A stretch of DNA of 64,000 nucleotides, taken from positions 2,976,001-3,040,000 of the forward strand of contig NZ_CP173678.1 of assembly GCF_051903925.1 (NCBI RefSeq), read 5' to 3'. The position numbers and the translations under genes were made by a program. Positions 1 to 8,083 of this stretch are shown piece by piece. This DNA is from G051903925 sp051903925 (lineage in GTDB: Bacteria; Pseudomonadota; Alphaproteobacteria; Zavarziniales; Zavarziniaceae). Under the pieces are notes generated by a model that ran no database searches, was not told the origin of the DNA, and saw only the letters and a list, made by a program, of their open reading frames with translations. Within the stretch, counting starts at the first letter, position 1. Every line of letters begins with the position of its first letter.

Positions 1-132
1 CGTGGCGCTGGCCTGGCGCACGCCCAGGCCGCCCACCAGAGCGGTGGTGCCCACAAGACCTAGTAGGGTGCGGCGCGAGAACGGCATGGTCATGATGGCA
101 TCACAAGATGTTGTGGATGTAAAGGCTTGCAT
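1..132 (-). CDS. Tat-signal exported protein, N-terminal fragment
   Basis: Only the first 44 codons are inside the window; the gene continues past the left edge. The visible peptide has a short N-region, a twin-arginine motif SRRTLLGLV, a hydrophobic stretch and an A-S-A-type cleavage site, so export by the Tat pathway is likely. The ATG at 132 has AGGAG five bases upstream and lies one base beyond the stop of the DciA-like gene, so the two are probably translationally coupled. Another in-frame ATG at 87 would start directly before the RR motif. In many alphaproteobacteria a DsbA-like thioredoxin follows this DUF721 gene; that identity is inferred from context, as no catalytic domain is visible. 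Confidence 0.6.
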   Translation of the reverse strand, partial: MQAFTSTTSCDAIMTMPFSRRTLLGLVGTTALVGGLGVRQASAT

Positions 133-133
133 G

Positions 134-694
134 TCATCTCCTGGTATGGAGGGATTCGGTCTGGAGCACCTCTGCCCCCAGGCGCGCCAGGGCGTCGCGC
201 AAGGGGCCGGGTTGGACCTTGGCGGCAAGGTCGGCCGCCTGGGCCGTGCTGGCGGGGGACGGGGCGGCCCGGGGCGGCCGGGCGGGCGCCCGCCCGGCAT
301 AGCCCTGGGCCATGGCGAGGCGCTCGACCGCGCGAAACCCCAGATAGGCGTTGATTCGTTCCAGCAGCACGCCGGCACTGTGCTGCAGTTCCAGTGCCGC
401 CGTGCCTGTCGCCACGATGTGCAGCGTGGCGCCCTCCTCGCGGCCCCGGGGCCAGGCCAGCTTGACCGGCGCGGTGCTGCGGCCCATCCGCTCGCCCACG
501 ATCGCGGGCCAGCGACTGAGCAGCTCGACCTGGGCAAAGCCCTGGCGCCGCGCCGCCGGTGCAATCACCGGGGCGACGCAGGCACCAAGGGGACGCGGGC
601 CCTGGAAGCGGGTCGCGGGTGCTGCGGCGGCGCGTGCCTTGGGCGCCTTGGTGCGGGGGGAGCGGGGCGCGGTGGGGGGCACGGGGGACATCGG
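134..694 (-). CDS. DciA-like DUF721 domain protein
   Basis: This 186-residue protein carries a DUF721 core at about residues 30-115, with W-x-x-I-V-G and a later hydrophobic strand in an AT-rich-free, proline/alanine-rich context. The family includes DciA, which helps load the replicative helicase DnaB in bacteria without DnaC; that role is family knowledge, not shown here. The start at 694 (MSPVPP) is preferred because a longer in-frame start at 760 would overlap the divergent mutY gene. The N-terminal 20 residues and the C-terminal 60 are low-complexity Ala/Pro/Arg and probably disordered. Confidence 0.75.
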   Translation of the reverse strand, partial: PMSPVPPTAPRSPRTKAPKARAAAAPATRFQGPRPLGACVAPVIAPAARRQGFAQVELLSRWPAIVGERMGRSTAPVKLAWPRGREEGATLHIVATGTAALELQHSAGVLLERINAYLGFRAVERLAMAQGYAGRAPARPPRAAPSPASTAQAADLAAKVQPGPLRDALARLGAEVLQTESLHTRR

Positions 695-738
695 GGCGGA
701 CCTTAGCGTGGCCGAGGCTTGCCGACTATTGTGGCGCG

Positions 739-1836
739 ATGATGGTGAAAGCCGCGGCACCCGGCGAAGCGGGGCCCCCCAGTGAATGCGACCCGGATCG
801 CAGCCTGCCCGATGTGCGGGCCGACCTTCTGGCCTGGTACGACACGGCGCGCCGGCGCCTGCCCTGGCGCGCCGATCCCGGGGTCGCCGCCGATCCCTAT
901 CGGGTGTGGCTGTCCGAGATCATGCTGCAGCAGACGACGGTCGCGGCCGTGGCGCCCTATTTCGCGCGCTTCCTGGCGCGCTGGCCCGATGTCGGGGCGC
1001 TGGCCGCGGCACCGCAGGAGGAGGTCCTGCGCGAGTGGGCGGGACTTGGCTACTACGCCCGTGCCCGCAACCTGCATGCCTGTGCCCAGGCGGTGGCGGC
1101 GGGGGGCGGGCGCTTTCCCGCCGATGTCGCGGCGCTGCGCGCGTTGCCGGGCGTCGGCGCCTATACGGCGGGAGCGATTGCCGCGATCGCATTCGGCATC
1201 GAGGCGGGCGCGGTCGACGGCAATGTCGAGCGGGTGCTGGCCCGCGTTCTGGCCGTGGACCAGCCGCCGGCCGAGACCAGGCGCCGGGTGACGCAGGCGG
1301 CCGCAGCCCTGGCCCGTGGGCCACGGCCGGGCGACCTGCTGCAGGCGATGATGGACCTGGGCGCCACCCTTTGCACACCGCGCAGCCCCGCCTGTGCCCT
1401 GTGCCCGGTGCGGCCGCACTGCGCCGGCTTCCGCGCCGGCCTGGCGGCCGACCTGCCGCGCAAGGCGGCCCGCGCGCCAAAGCCGACGCGGCGCGGCATC
1501 GTCTACTGGCTGCGCGACGGGATGGACCGGGTGTTGCTGCGGCGGCGGCCGCCCAAGGGCCTGCTGGGCGGCATGCCCGAACTGCCAGGAGGGGAGTGGG
1601 TGGTGGGGGAGCCGGCCGAAATGCCGCCCCTGGCCGCCGACTGGCGTGCCGTTCCGGGTGCTGTGCGCCACGTCTTCACCCACTTCTCGCTGGAACTCGA
1701 AGTGCGCCGCGCCCGCCTGCGCTTCGCCCTGGCGCCGCGCGGGACCTATTGGGTGCCGATCGCCGAGATCGACCAGGCCGGCCTGCCCGCCCTGATGGCC
1801 AAGGCTGCCGCCCATGCCTTGCGCGCGGGCGGCTGA
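739..1836 (+). CDS. mutY: A/G-specific adenine glycosylase MutY
   Basis: This 365-residue base-excision repair enzyme removes adenine mispaired with 8-oxoguanine. The helix-hairpin-helix is visible as LPGVGAYTAGAI. The catalytic Glu is in SEIMLQQT (about residue 59) and the Asp in VDGNVERV (about residue 159). The [4Fe-4S] ligands follow the expected C-x6-C-x2-C-x5-C spacing in CTPRSPACALCPVRPHC. The C-terminal 130 residues form the NUDIX-like 8-oxoG recognition domain. Two adjacent ATG codons (739 and 742) could start it. It is divergent from the DciA-like gene, with about 45 bases between them for both promoters. Confidence 0.96.
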   Translation: MMVKAAAPGEAGPPSECDPDRSLPDVRADLLAWYDTARRRLPWRADPGVAADPYRVWLSEIMLQQTTVAAVAPYFARFLARWPDVGALAAAPQEEVLREWAGLGYYARARNLHACAQAVAAGGGRFPADVAALRALPGVGAYTAGAIAAIAFGIEAGAVDGNVERVLARVLAVDQPPAETRRRVTQAAAALARGPRPGDLLQAMMDLGATLCTPRSPACALCPVRPHCAGFRAGLAADLPRKAARAPKPTRRGIVYWLRDGMDRVLLRRRPPKGLLGGMPELPGGEWVVGEPAEMPPLAADWRAVPGAVRHVFTHFSLELEVRRARLRFALAPRGTYWVPIAEIDQAGLPALMAKAAAHALRAGG

Positions 1837-1840
1837 GCCT

Positions 1841-3040
1841 TCAATGGGCGATGGCGCCGCCGGGCAGGCCGCCCGCAGCCGGAAGCTCGGCGCGCACCTG
1901 GGCCCGCAGGGCGTCGAGGGGGACGGTCTTGCCCTTGTAGTCCAGGTGCCAGAAGGTCCAGCCGTTGCACGCCGGCGCACCCTGCACCTGGGCGCCGACA
2001 TGATGGATCGAGCCGCTGGCCTGGGCGCTGACCAGCGTGCCGTCGGCGCGGACCTTGGCCGCCCAGGTGCGGCGCTGGTCGAAGACGACGGTGCCGGGCG
2101 GCACAAGGCCACGCTCGACGAGGACGCCAAAGGGAATGCGAACTGCCTCGCGCCGGCTGGGCGTCACGGCCAGGGCCTCCGCCTCGGCCGGGACGATGCC
2201 CGCCAAGCGCTCCCGCGCGACCTTCACATAGGCTTCCTCGCGCTCGATGCCGATGAAGCGGCGTCCCAGGCGCCGCGCCACTGCGCCGGTGGTGCCGGTG
2301 CCAAAGAAGGGGTCCAGGACCACGTCGCCCGGCCGGGTGGAGGCAAGCAGCACCCGGTGCAGCAGGGCCTCCGGCTTCTGCGTGGCATGTGCCTTTGCCC
2401 CGTCGGACTTCAGCCGTTCGGCCCCCGTGCACAGCGGGATGAGCCAGTCGGACCGCATCTGGAGGTCGTCGTTGAAGGCCTTCAGCGCATCGTAGTTGAA
2501 CGTGTACTTGCGCTGGGCCTGGTGCTTGGCGCACCAGATCAACGTCTCGTGCGCGTTGGTGAAGCGCCGCCCGCGGAAGTTGGGCATGGGGTTCGACTTG
2601 CGCCAGATGACGTCGTTGAGCACCCAGAAGCCGAGGTCCTGGACCGCGACACCCACCCGGAAGATGTTGTGGTAGCTGCCGATGACCCAGAGGGCGCCCT
2701 CGTCCTTCAGGACCCGGCGCGCCTGCGCCAGCCAGGCCCGGGTGAAGGTGTCATAGGCGGCGAACCCCTCGAACCGGTCCCAGTCGTCGTCGACCGCGTC
2801 GACGACCGAATTGTCCGGCCGCACCAGGGTATTGGCCAACTGCAGATTGTAGGGCGGATCGGCAAAGATCAGGTCGACCGACCGGTCCGGCAGCGTAGCC
2901 ATGGCGGCGATGCAGTCGCCCTGGATGATCTGGTCGAGCGGCAGGGCGCGGGTCCGGCCAGCACCTGTGGAAGGCCGGCTGGAAGTGCCCTCGGCAGCGG
3001 CGGAGGAATGTTGGTTCGATGGTTCAAGGCTCATGGCCAA
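1841..3040 (-). CDS. ccrM: CcrM-type adenine-N6 DNA methyltransferase (GANTC)
   Basis: This is a 399-residue beta-class site-specific DNA methyltransferase. The catalytic DPPY motif lies near residue 62 (FADPPYNLQLANTL) and the SAM-binding FFGTGTT near residue 245, the DPPY-before-FxGxG order of the CcrM class. The C-terminal 80 residues, with the HVGAQVQG and CNGWTFWHL segments, match the extra DNA-contacting domain of alphaproteobacterial CcrM rather than a shorter R-M enzyme. No restriction gene is adjacent, which fits a solitary cell-cycle methyltransferase. The start may be ATG 3040 or, two codons later, ATG 3034. GANTC specificity is inferred from the family. Confidence 0.93.
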   Translation of the reverse strand: MAMSLEPSNQHSSAAAEGTSSRPSTGAGRTRALPLDQIIQGDCIAAMATLPDRSVDLIFADPPYNLQLANTLVRPDNSVVDAVDDDWDRFEGFAAYDTFTRAWLAQARRVLKDEGALWVIGSYHNIFRVGVAVQDLGFWVLNDVIWRKSNPMPNFRGRRFTNAHETLIWCAKHQAQRKYTFNYDALKAFNDDLQMRSDWLIPLCTGAERLKSDGAKAHATQKPEALLHRVLLASTRPGDVVLDPFFGTGTTGAVARRLGRRFIGIEREEAYVKVARERLAGIVPAEAEALAVTPSRREAVRIPFGVLVERGLVPPGTVVFDQRRTWAAKVRADGTLVSAQASGSIHHVGAQVQGAPACNGWTFWHLDYKGKTVPLDALRAQVRAELPAAGGLPGGAIAH

Positions 3041-3079
3041 GTCACTCTGATTCTTCGCGACTCGGCGGTCAATGGCGTG

Positions 3080-3709
3080 TCAACCGGAACCATCTGTGGT
3101 GAGTCCGGGAAGCATCACCTGCGCCAGGGCCAGCCGTGCCGTGCCAAAGCTGCGCCGGTGATGGACGCAGGGCCCCAGGCTCAGCAGCGCGGCCCGGTGT
3201 TCCGCCGTCGGATAGCCAGCGTTGCGGTCGAAGCCATAGGCGGGATGGCGCAACGCCAGCCGTTCCATAAGGCGGTCGCGCACGACCTTGGCCACCACCG
3301 ATGCCGCAGCGATCGAGAGGGACAGGCTGTCCCCCGCGACCACGCAGGTGCTGCCGATCGGCAGCGGCGGGGCCCGGTTGCCGTCGACCAGGACATGGTC
3401 GGGCACCTGGGGCAGGCGGTGCAGGGCGCGTGCCATCGCGAGGAAGGTCGCCTGCAGGATGTTGACGCGATCGATCTCGCCGCTTGACGCCGCCGCCACG
3501 CCGATCACCGCCGAGCGGCGCAGGTCGGAGAACAGGCGCTCGCGCGTCGCACGGTTCAGCTTCTTGGAATCGTCCAGCCCCTCGGGAACGGCGTCACGCC
3601 GCAGGATCACGGCCGCAGCGACCACGGGCCCCGCCAGGGGGCCACGCCCAACCTCGTCGATGCCGGCGACCAGGCCGCCAACCGCGTCCTCAAACCGAAA
3701 GTCGGGCAT
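3080..3709 (-). CDS. rnhB: Ribonuclease HII
   Basis: This 209-residue enzyme cleaves RNA in RNA-DNA hybrids and single ribonucleotides in DNA. The diagnostic motif GIDEVGRGPLAGPV (residues 16-29) carries the first catalytic Asp and Glu. A later Asp is in HVLVDGNR, and the conserved AAASVVAKVVRDR stretch follows. Length is normal for the family. It lies upstream of ccrM on the same strand with a 39-base gap, an arrangement common in alphaproteobacteria, and the two may be cotranscribed. Confidence 0.95.
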   Translation of the reverse strand: MPDFRFEDAVGGLVAGIDEVGRGPLAGPVVAAAVILRRDAVPEGLDDSKKLNRATRERLFSDLRRSAVIGVAAASSGEIDRVNILQATFLAMARALHRLPQVPDHVLVDGNRAPPLPIGSTCVVAGDSLSLSIAAASVVAKVVRDRLMERLALRHPAYGFDRNAGYPTAEHRAALLSLGPCVHHRRSFGTARLALAQVMLPGLTTDGSG

Positions 3710-3845
3710 TGGTCAGCGCCCCGCCGCCACAGCCTGCGGGTTGGCCGCGGGGTTGGCGCTGTGTCCACAAATGCACTGTGTCATGGATGCATCAAGGGGC
3801 GGAAATACACCTTGACTTGCTTCAAAGCCACGGGCTGTCAGGCGA

Positions 3846-3876
3846 TTAACACTTGGGAAAGGAAAATCCCAGTTAA
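3846..3876. repeat. Imperfect inverted repeat in the rnhB-cpaA divergent intergenic region
   Basis: Arms TTAAC...TGGGA (left, with a 3-base insertion) and TCCCAGTTAA (right) surround an A-rich centre. It sits in the 283-base gap between rnhB (-) and cpaA (+), about 120 bases before the cpaA start. A single GANTC site (GAATC) follows at about 3891. An operator role is inference. Otherwise the gap holds no convincing ORF. Confidence 0.35.
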
Positions 3877-3992
3877 TCTGATTTCTCAGCGAATCGACGT
3901 TGGCAGCTTCCAGATCAAGGTCGGGGGCGCGATGGCAGGGGGTTTCGTGTGGCCGGGGGGCATCGTCAGGCAGGGCTGTGGACAGGTCGAGC

Positions 3993-4526
3993 ATGATCGC
4001 GTCCGGCATCCTCGTCTTCGTCATACTGGTCCTGCTCGTCGCGGCGCTGCACGACGTGGCCTATGCCACCATTCCAAACGCCCTGGTCCTGGTCCTGATC
4101 GCGACGTTTCCGGTGTACGCGCTGACGGCGACCGGTTTCAACTGGGTCAACGGGCTGACGTTCGGCGGCGGCACCCTGGTGGTGACCTTCATCCTGTTCG
4201 CGGTGCGGGCATTCGGCGGGGGCGATGCCAAGCTGCTTGCCGCATCGGTCCTCTATTGCAGCACCACGCAGGACTTCATTGCGGCGCTGCTCGTGATGGC
4301 ACTCGCGGGGGGCGTCTTCGCGCTCTTCATCTGGATGGCGCGGCCCTGGTTCCTGGGTCTGCAGCTGGCGATGGGGGCGGGCTTCGACCGCGTTCGCAGC
4401 GCCATCGGCCTGGGTCCGGGCGCGCGCACGGCGTCTGCCCAGCGCCCCGTTTCCTATGCCGTGGCGATCGCCGCCGGCGTCATCCTGGTGCTGGGCCGAC
4501 GCCTCGCGCTGGGGACTGCGGCGTGA
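3993..4526 (+). CDS. cpaA: CpaA/TadV prepilin peptidase
   Basis: This 177-residue polytopic membrane protein of the type IV prepilin peptidase family processes Flp pilin and TadE-type pseudopilins. Both catalytic Asp residues are visible: one in LHDVAYATIPN near residue 16, the other in GGGDAKLLAA near residue 72. About five to six hydrophobic segments are present, and the N-methylase part of large PilD enzymes is absent, as expected for the Tad version. The ATG at 3993 is chosen because upstream in-frame residues are Arg/Ser-rich and precede the first membrane helix. It is the first gene of the + strand tad block. Confidence 0.9.
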   Translation: MIASGILVFVILVLLVAALHDVAYATIPNALVLVLIATFPVYALTATGFNWVNGLTFGGGTLVVTFILFAVRAFGGGDAKLLAASVLYCSTTQDFIAALLVMALAGGVFALFIWMARPWFLGLQLAMGAGFDRVRSAIGLGPGARTASAQRPVSYAVAIAAGVILVLGRRLALGTAA

Positions 4527-4642
4527 CCGGGCTGTGACATGAGTGTGACGCGTTTCCTGGAATGTCCACTGGTACCATGGTATATGCGGCGTCAGTCTCA
4601 TATGCTGAATGAAGTAGAGCCGCGTTAAGGGCGGAGGGGGTC

Positions 4643-5926
4643 ATGCGGGCGAGACAGATCCTGGTCATCGTGCTGGCATTCGTGGTTGCCGCAGGCGCCG
4701 CGTTGTTTGCACGCAACTATTTCCGCGCCCAGCCCCAGCCGGTCGTGCAGCAGACTGCCGCCCCGGCGCCGGTCCAGCAGCGTGAAGTCCTGGTGGCGGC
4801 AACGCCGATCCAGATCGGCGTCTTCCTCAAGGAGGACAGCCTCGTCTGGCAGCCCTGGCCGGGGGAGGAGCCGCCAGCCTTCTACTTCGTGCGCGGCGGC
4901 GACACCGACAAGCCCGCTTTGGTCGGTGGCATCGCGCGGCGCGCCTTCAATGCGGGCGAGCCGATCACCCGCGGCGACATCATCCGCCCGACCGACAGCG
5001 GCTTCCTGGCCGCGGTGATGAAGCCGGGCCAGCGCGCGGTCTCGATCGACGTCAGCGCGTCGTCCATCGTCGCGGGCCTGGTGGCACCCGGCGACCTGGT
5101 CGACGTGATCCTGATCAACCGCATCCAGATCCAGAATGTCAGCGACGGCCAGCGCGGCGAGGTGACGGCCGGCGAGACGGTGCTGCGCGGCGTGCGCATC
5201 CTGGCCATGGACCAGCGCCTGTCCAGCCGCATGCCGGTCGCCGAGGACGGCGGCCAGCAGCAGGCGCAGGGCGGTGCCGGCGTGCCGCGCACGGTCACGC
5301 TCGAAGTCTCGCCCAAGGATGCCGAGCGCCTGTCGGTCGCGTCGCGCCTGGGCGAGCTGACGCTCAGCCTGCGCGCCTTCGCTCGCGATACCGGGATCGG
5401 CGATGCCGGTCCGGAGGAGGCGAACGCCACACCGTCGGGCGGCAACCTGGGCACCATGATGGACGCGGCCACGCCCCCGGGCACGGTGCCGGCATCGGCC
5501 TTGTCGGGTGGCACGGCGCCAAGCGGCGTGCCGGGCCTGCCTGCACCGGCGGGCGGCATCGGCACCGCGCCGCCAGCACCCTCGGCCGCGCCTGGGCAGC
5601 TGGCGATCGACCCGGCGACGGGGGCGCCGATCCTGCCCTTCACGCCTGACACCGACGTCTCCTCTGCCATCTCGTTCATTGCCGGGCCGTTCGGCACGCA
5701 GACGCAGCAGCAGCAGGAGCAGAAGGCCCGCGAGGAGAAGCCGACGATCGTCATCCTGCGGGGCGCCAGCCGGCAGGCGATCGCCGTGCAGGAGAACGAG
5801 GCCGAGATGAATCGCGCGGCAGCCGCGGCAGCAACCGCCGCGGTGGCGGCACAGCGCCAGTCTACAACAGGTGCAGCCCAAGGTGCGGCGGCCGCGGGTA
5901 CGGCTGCGGCCGTGCCCACGCGCTGA
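4643..5926 (+). CDS. cpaB: CpaB/RcpC Flp pilus assembly protein
   Basis: This 427-residue inner-membrane/periplasmic protein has an N-terminal membrane anchor (residues 5-25), a SAF-like domain at about 45-120 (VLVAATPIQIGVFL ... GEPITRGDI), and the RcpC core with DLVDVILI near residue 155. The tail (about 255-427) is Pro/Ala/Gly and Gln rich, longer than in many CpaB proteins, and probably disordered. A strong GGAGGGGG ribosome binding site lies just before ATG 4643. CpaB is thought to stabilise the secretin. It opens a cpaB-C-D-E run with short gaps. Confidence 0.92.
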   Translation: MRARQILVIVLAFVVAAGAALFARNYFRAQPQPVVQQTAAPAPVQQREVLVAATPIQIGVFLKEDSLVWQPWPGEEPPAFYFVRGGDTDKPALVGGIARRAFNAGEPITRGDIIRPTDSGFLAAVMKPGQRAVSIDVSASSIVAGLVAPGDLVDVILINRIQIQNVSDGQRGEVTAGETVLRGVRILAMDQRLSSRMPVAEDGGQQQAQGGAGVPRTVTLEVSPKDAERLSVASRLGELTLSLRAFARDTGIGDAGPEEANATPSGGNLGTMMDAATPPGTVPASALSGGTAPSGVPGLPAPAGGIGTAPPAPSAAPGQLAIDPATGAPILPFTPDTDVSSAISFIAGPFGTQTQQQQEQKAREEKPTIVILRGASRQAIAVQENEAEMNRAAAAAATAAVAAQRQSTTGAAQGAAAAGTAAAVPTR

Positions 5927-5952
5927 GCCCAACAGGGAACGGGGGGCAGGGG

Positions 5953-7392
5953 ATGTGGTCTCAGGCTGAAGGCGGCCGTGTCCGCGCGAAGCTGGGCGGC
6001 GTTGTCGCAAGCGCACTGGCGGCACTCTGTGTCATCGGCGTCCTGGTCGCGACGGCGGGCGCGGCGCAAGCCGCATCGGGCCGGCAGGTGACGATGGAGG
6101 TCAACAGCGCCCAGGTGGTCCGGGTGCGCGAGCCGATCTCGGAAGTGTTCGTCAGCAATCCGGACATCGTCGATGTCCAGGCGAACAGCGCCAACGTGAT
6201 CTATGTCTACGCCAAGGCGCCGGGCAAGGCGGTGATCTATGCCGCCACGGCCGAGAACAAGGTCCTGGTGAACCTTGACGTCACGGTAATCCACGACATC
6301 TCGACCCTGCGCGAGGTGATCTCCAGCCTTGATCCGGGCGGCAACGTCACCGTCACCTCCCTGCCGCAGGCGATCGTGCTGAGCGGCAGCGTGGCCAACG
6401 CGACCATCGCCGAGAATGTCCGCGCCGCGGCGCAGGGCTTCCTGGTCAACTCGACGCGCGAGCAGGTCATCAACCGCCTGACCGTCAGCAGCCCGACGCA
6501 GGTCAACATCCGCGTCAAGGTGGCGGAGGTCAGCCGCTCGGTGACTCGCAGCCTCGGCTTCAACTGGGAGTCGGTGTTCGCGATCGGCGGCGACAATGTG
6601 CTGGTCGGTTTCGCCAATGGCCGCGACTTCAACAACCTGGAGGGGCGCGTCGGCTTTGAACGGGGCGAAGGCGGCTTCTTCGGCAAGTGGGATGACGGCA
6701 CCAACAGCGTCGACGGCTTCATTGACGCGCTGTCGCGCGAAGGCCTGGTCAGCGTCCTGGCGCAGCCGAACCTGACGGCACTTTCGGGCGAGACGGCCAG
6801 CTTCCTCTCAGGTGGCGAGTTCCCCATTGCCGCCTCGTCCAACGACGGCGACATCGAGATCGAGTTCAAGCAGTTCGGCGTCAGCCTGGCCTTCACGCCG
6901 ACCGTGCTCGACAACCGCCGGATCAGCATGCGGATCCGGCCGGAAGTCAGCTCGGTCACCACCAACCCGGAAGCGGGTGCCGTGGTCCTCGACAACATCG
7001 TCCTGCCCGCCATCAGCACGCGTCGGGCGGAAACGACGGTGGAGCTGGGCAGCGGGCAGAGCATCGCGCTGGCCGGCCTGCTCCAGAACAACATCAATAC
7101 CTCGATCCAGAAGCTGCCGGGCCTGGGCGACCTGCCGATCCTGGGGCCGCTCTTCCGCTCGCGCGAGTTCCAGCGCAACGAATCCGAACTGGTGATCCTG
7201 GCCACGCCCTATCTGGTCAATCCGGTGTCCGGCACAATGCAGACCCCGACCGATGGCCTGCAGGCGTCCAGCGAGCTTGATGGCATCATCGCCGAGCGGC
7301 TCAATCGCGTGACGCCGCAGCCCGGGCCGCAGCCGGCGATCGGGACGGGGGGCACAACCCTGGTCGGCCCGTCCGGCTTTATCGTGGAGTGA
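5953..7392 (+). CDS. cpaC: CpaC/RcpA outer-membrane secretin
   Basis: This 479-residue secretin forms the outer-membrane channel of the Tad pilus. It has a Sec signal peptide (cleavage near AAQAAS, about residue 40). The pilus-type N-domain follows (VVRVREPISEVFVSNPDIVDVQ), then a BON-like domain around residues 115-175. The secretin core spans roughly 240-430, with LAQPNLTALSGETASFLSGG and the C-terminal KLPGLGDLPILGPLFRSREF signature. The stop overlaps the start region of cpaD, indicating translational coupling. Confidence 0.95.
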   Translation: MWSQAEGGRVRAKLGGVVASALAALCVIGVLVATAGAAQAASGRQVTMEVNSAQVVRVREPISEVFVSNPDIVDVQANSANVIYVYAKAPGKAVIYAATAENKVLVNLDVTVIHDISTLREVISSLDPGGNVTVTSLPQAIVLSGSVANATIAENVRAAAQGFLVNSTREQVINRLTVSSPTQVNIRVKVAEVSRSVTRSLGFNWESVFAIGGDNVLVGFANGRDFNNLEGRVGFERGEGGFFGKWDDGTNSVDGFIDALSREGLVSVLAQPNLTALSGETASFLSGGEFPIAASSNDGDIEIEFKQFGVSLAFTPTVLDNRRISMRIRPEVSSVTTNPEAGAVVLDNIVLPAISTRRAETTVELGSGQSIALAGLLQNNINTSIQKLPGLGDLPILGPLFRSREFQRNESELVILATPYLVNPVSGTMQTPTDGLQASSELDGIIAERLNRVTPQPGPQPAIGTGGTTLVGPSGFIVE

Positions 7393-7397
7393 CGACG

Positions 7398-8072
7398 GTG
7401 CGCATCTCCCTTCGCTCCCGGGCGGTGACCGGAACCCTGGCCGCCCTTATCGCCGCCGTCGGCTTGGCCGGGTGCAGCGCGATCCAGCCCAACGATGCAA
7501 CCCCATCGCTGGCGCAGTATCCGAAGACCAACAAGGTCGAGCGGGTGTCGGTGCCCTATACGGTGGGCTTCGTCGCGCAGCAGACGACCCTGGGCGAGGG
7601 GGCCCGGGCGGGCCTGGCCGACGCGGTTGGCACCGTCGGCTCGCCCGAGGCGCTCTACGTCACCGTCGCCGGACCCAACGACCCCGCAGGCGCCGCGCGC
7701 GCGGAGGCAATCCGGCAGGAACTGGTTCGCCTCGGCGTGCCCGCCGACCGGATCGGCGTCGCCTCGGGCGGAGCCCCCGCGGCCGGTGGGCGGCCTGCGC
7801 AGTACCGCGTGGAGTTCGCCCGCTACGTCGTCGTGCCACCCGCCTGCCCTGACTGGTCTGTGCCGCTGGGCGCGGGCGATCCGCAACTGGTGGCAAGCAA
7901 CTGGGGCTGCGCCACGACCACCAATCTGGGTCTGATGGTCGCTGATCCGCGCGATCTCCTGATCGGCCAGCCGATCGGGCCCGCGGATGCAACGCGTGAG
8001 GCTGCAGCCATCGATCGCTACAGGAGGGATCAGGTGAAGGAGATCGACCGCAACCTGAGCACCTCAGAGTAA
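7398..8072 (+). CDS. cpaD: CpaD pilus assembly lipoprotein
   Basis: This is a 224-residue CpaD-family protein with a lipoprotein signal ending in the lipobox GLAGC. The body carries the OmpA-like CpaD domain with VPYTVGFVAQQ near the N terminus and a CPDWS ... SNWGCATTTNLGLMVADPRDL segment, typical of CpaD and containing a Cys pair. The GTG at 7398 is preferred because GGAG lies 8 bases before it; another in-frame GTG at 7389 overlaps the cpaC stop. CpaD is thought to act at the outer membrane with the secretin. Confidence 0.88.
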   Translation: MRISLRSRAVTGTLAALIAAVGLAGCSAIQPNDATPSLAQYPKTNKVERVSVPYTVGFVAQQTTLGEGARAGLADAVGTVGSPEALYVTVAGPNDPAGAARAEAIRQELVRLGVPADRIGVASGGAPAAGGRPAQYRVEFARYVVVPPACPDWSVPLGAGDPQLVASNWGCATTTNLGLMVADPRDLLIGQPIGPADATREAAAIDRYRRDQVKEIDRNLSTSE

Positions 8073-8083
8073 GGAGCCGCCCG

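Noticed and set aside
1814..3487. Long open frame on the + strand opposite ccrM and rnhB (about 557 codons)
   Set aside because: It is an antisense shadow of high-GC coding DNA with no domain signal and no ribosome binding site; ccrM and rnhB explain the bases.
3846..3876. Second CtrA box upstream of cpaA
   Set aside because: The two TTAA elements are 23 bases apart, not 7, so the consensus is not met.
4565..4585. Palindromic GGTACC and CCATGG-like sites before cpaB
   Set aside because: Short restriction-type palindromes are expected by chance and show no spacing or repetition.
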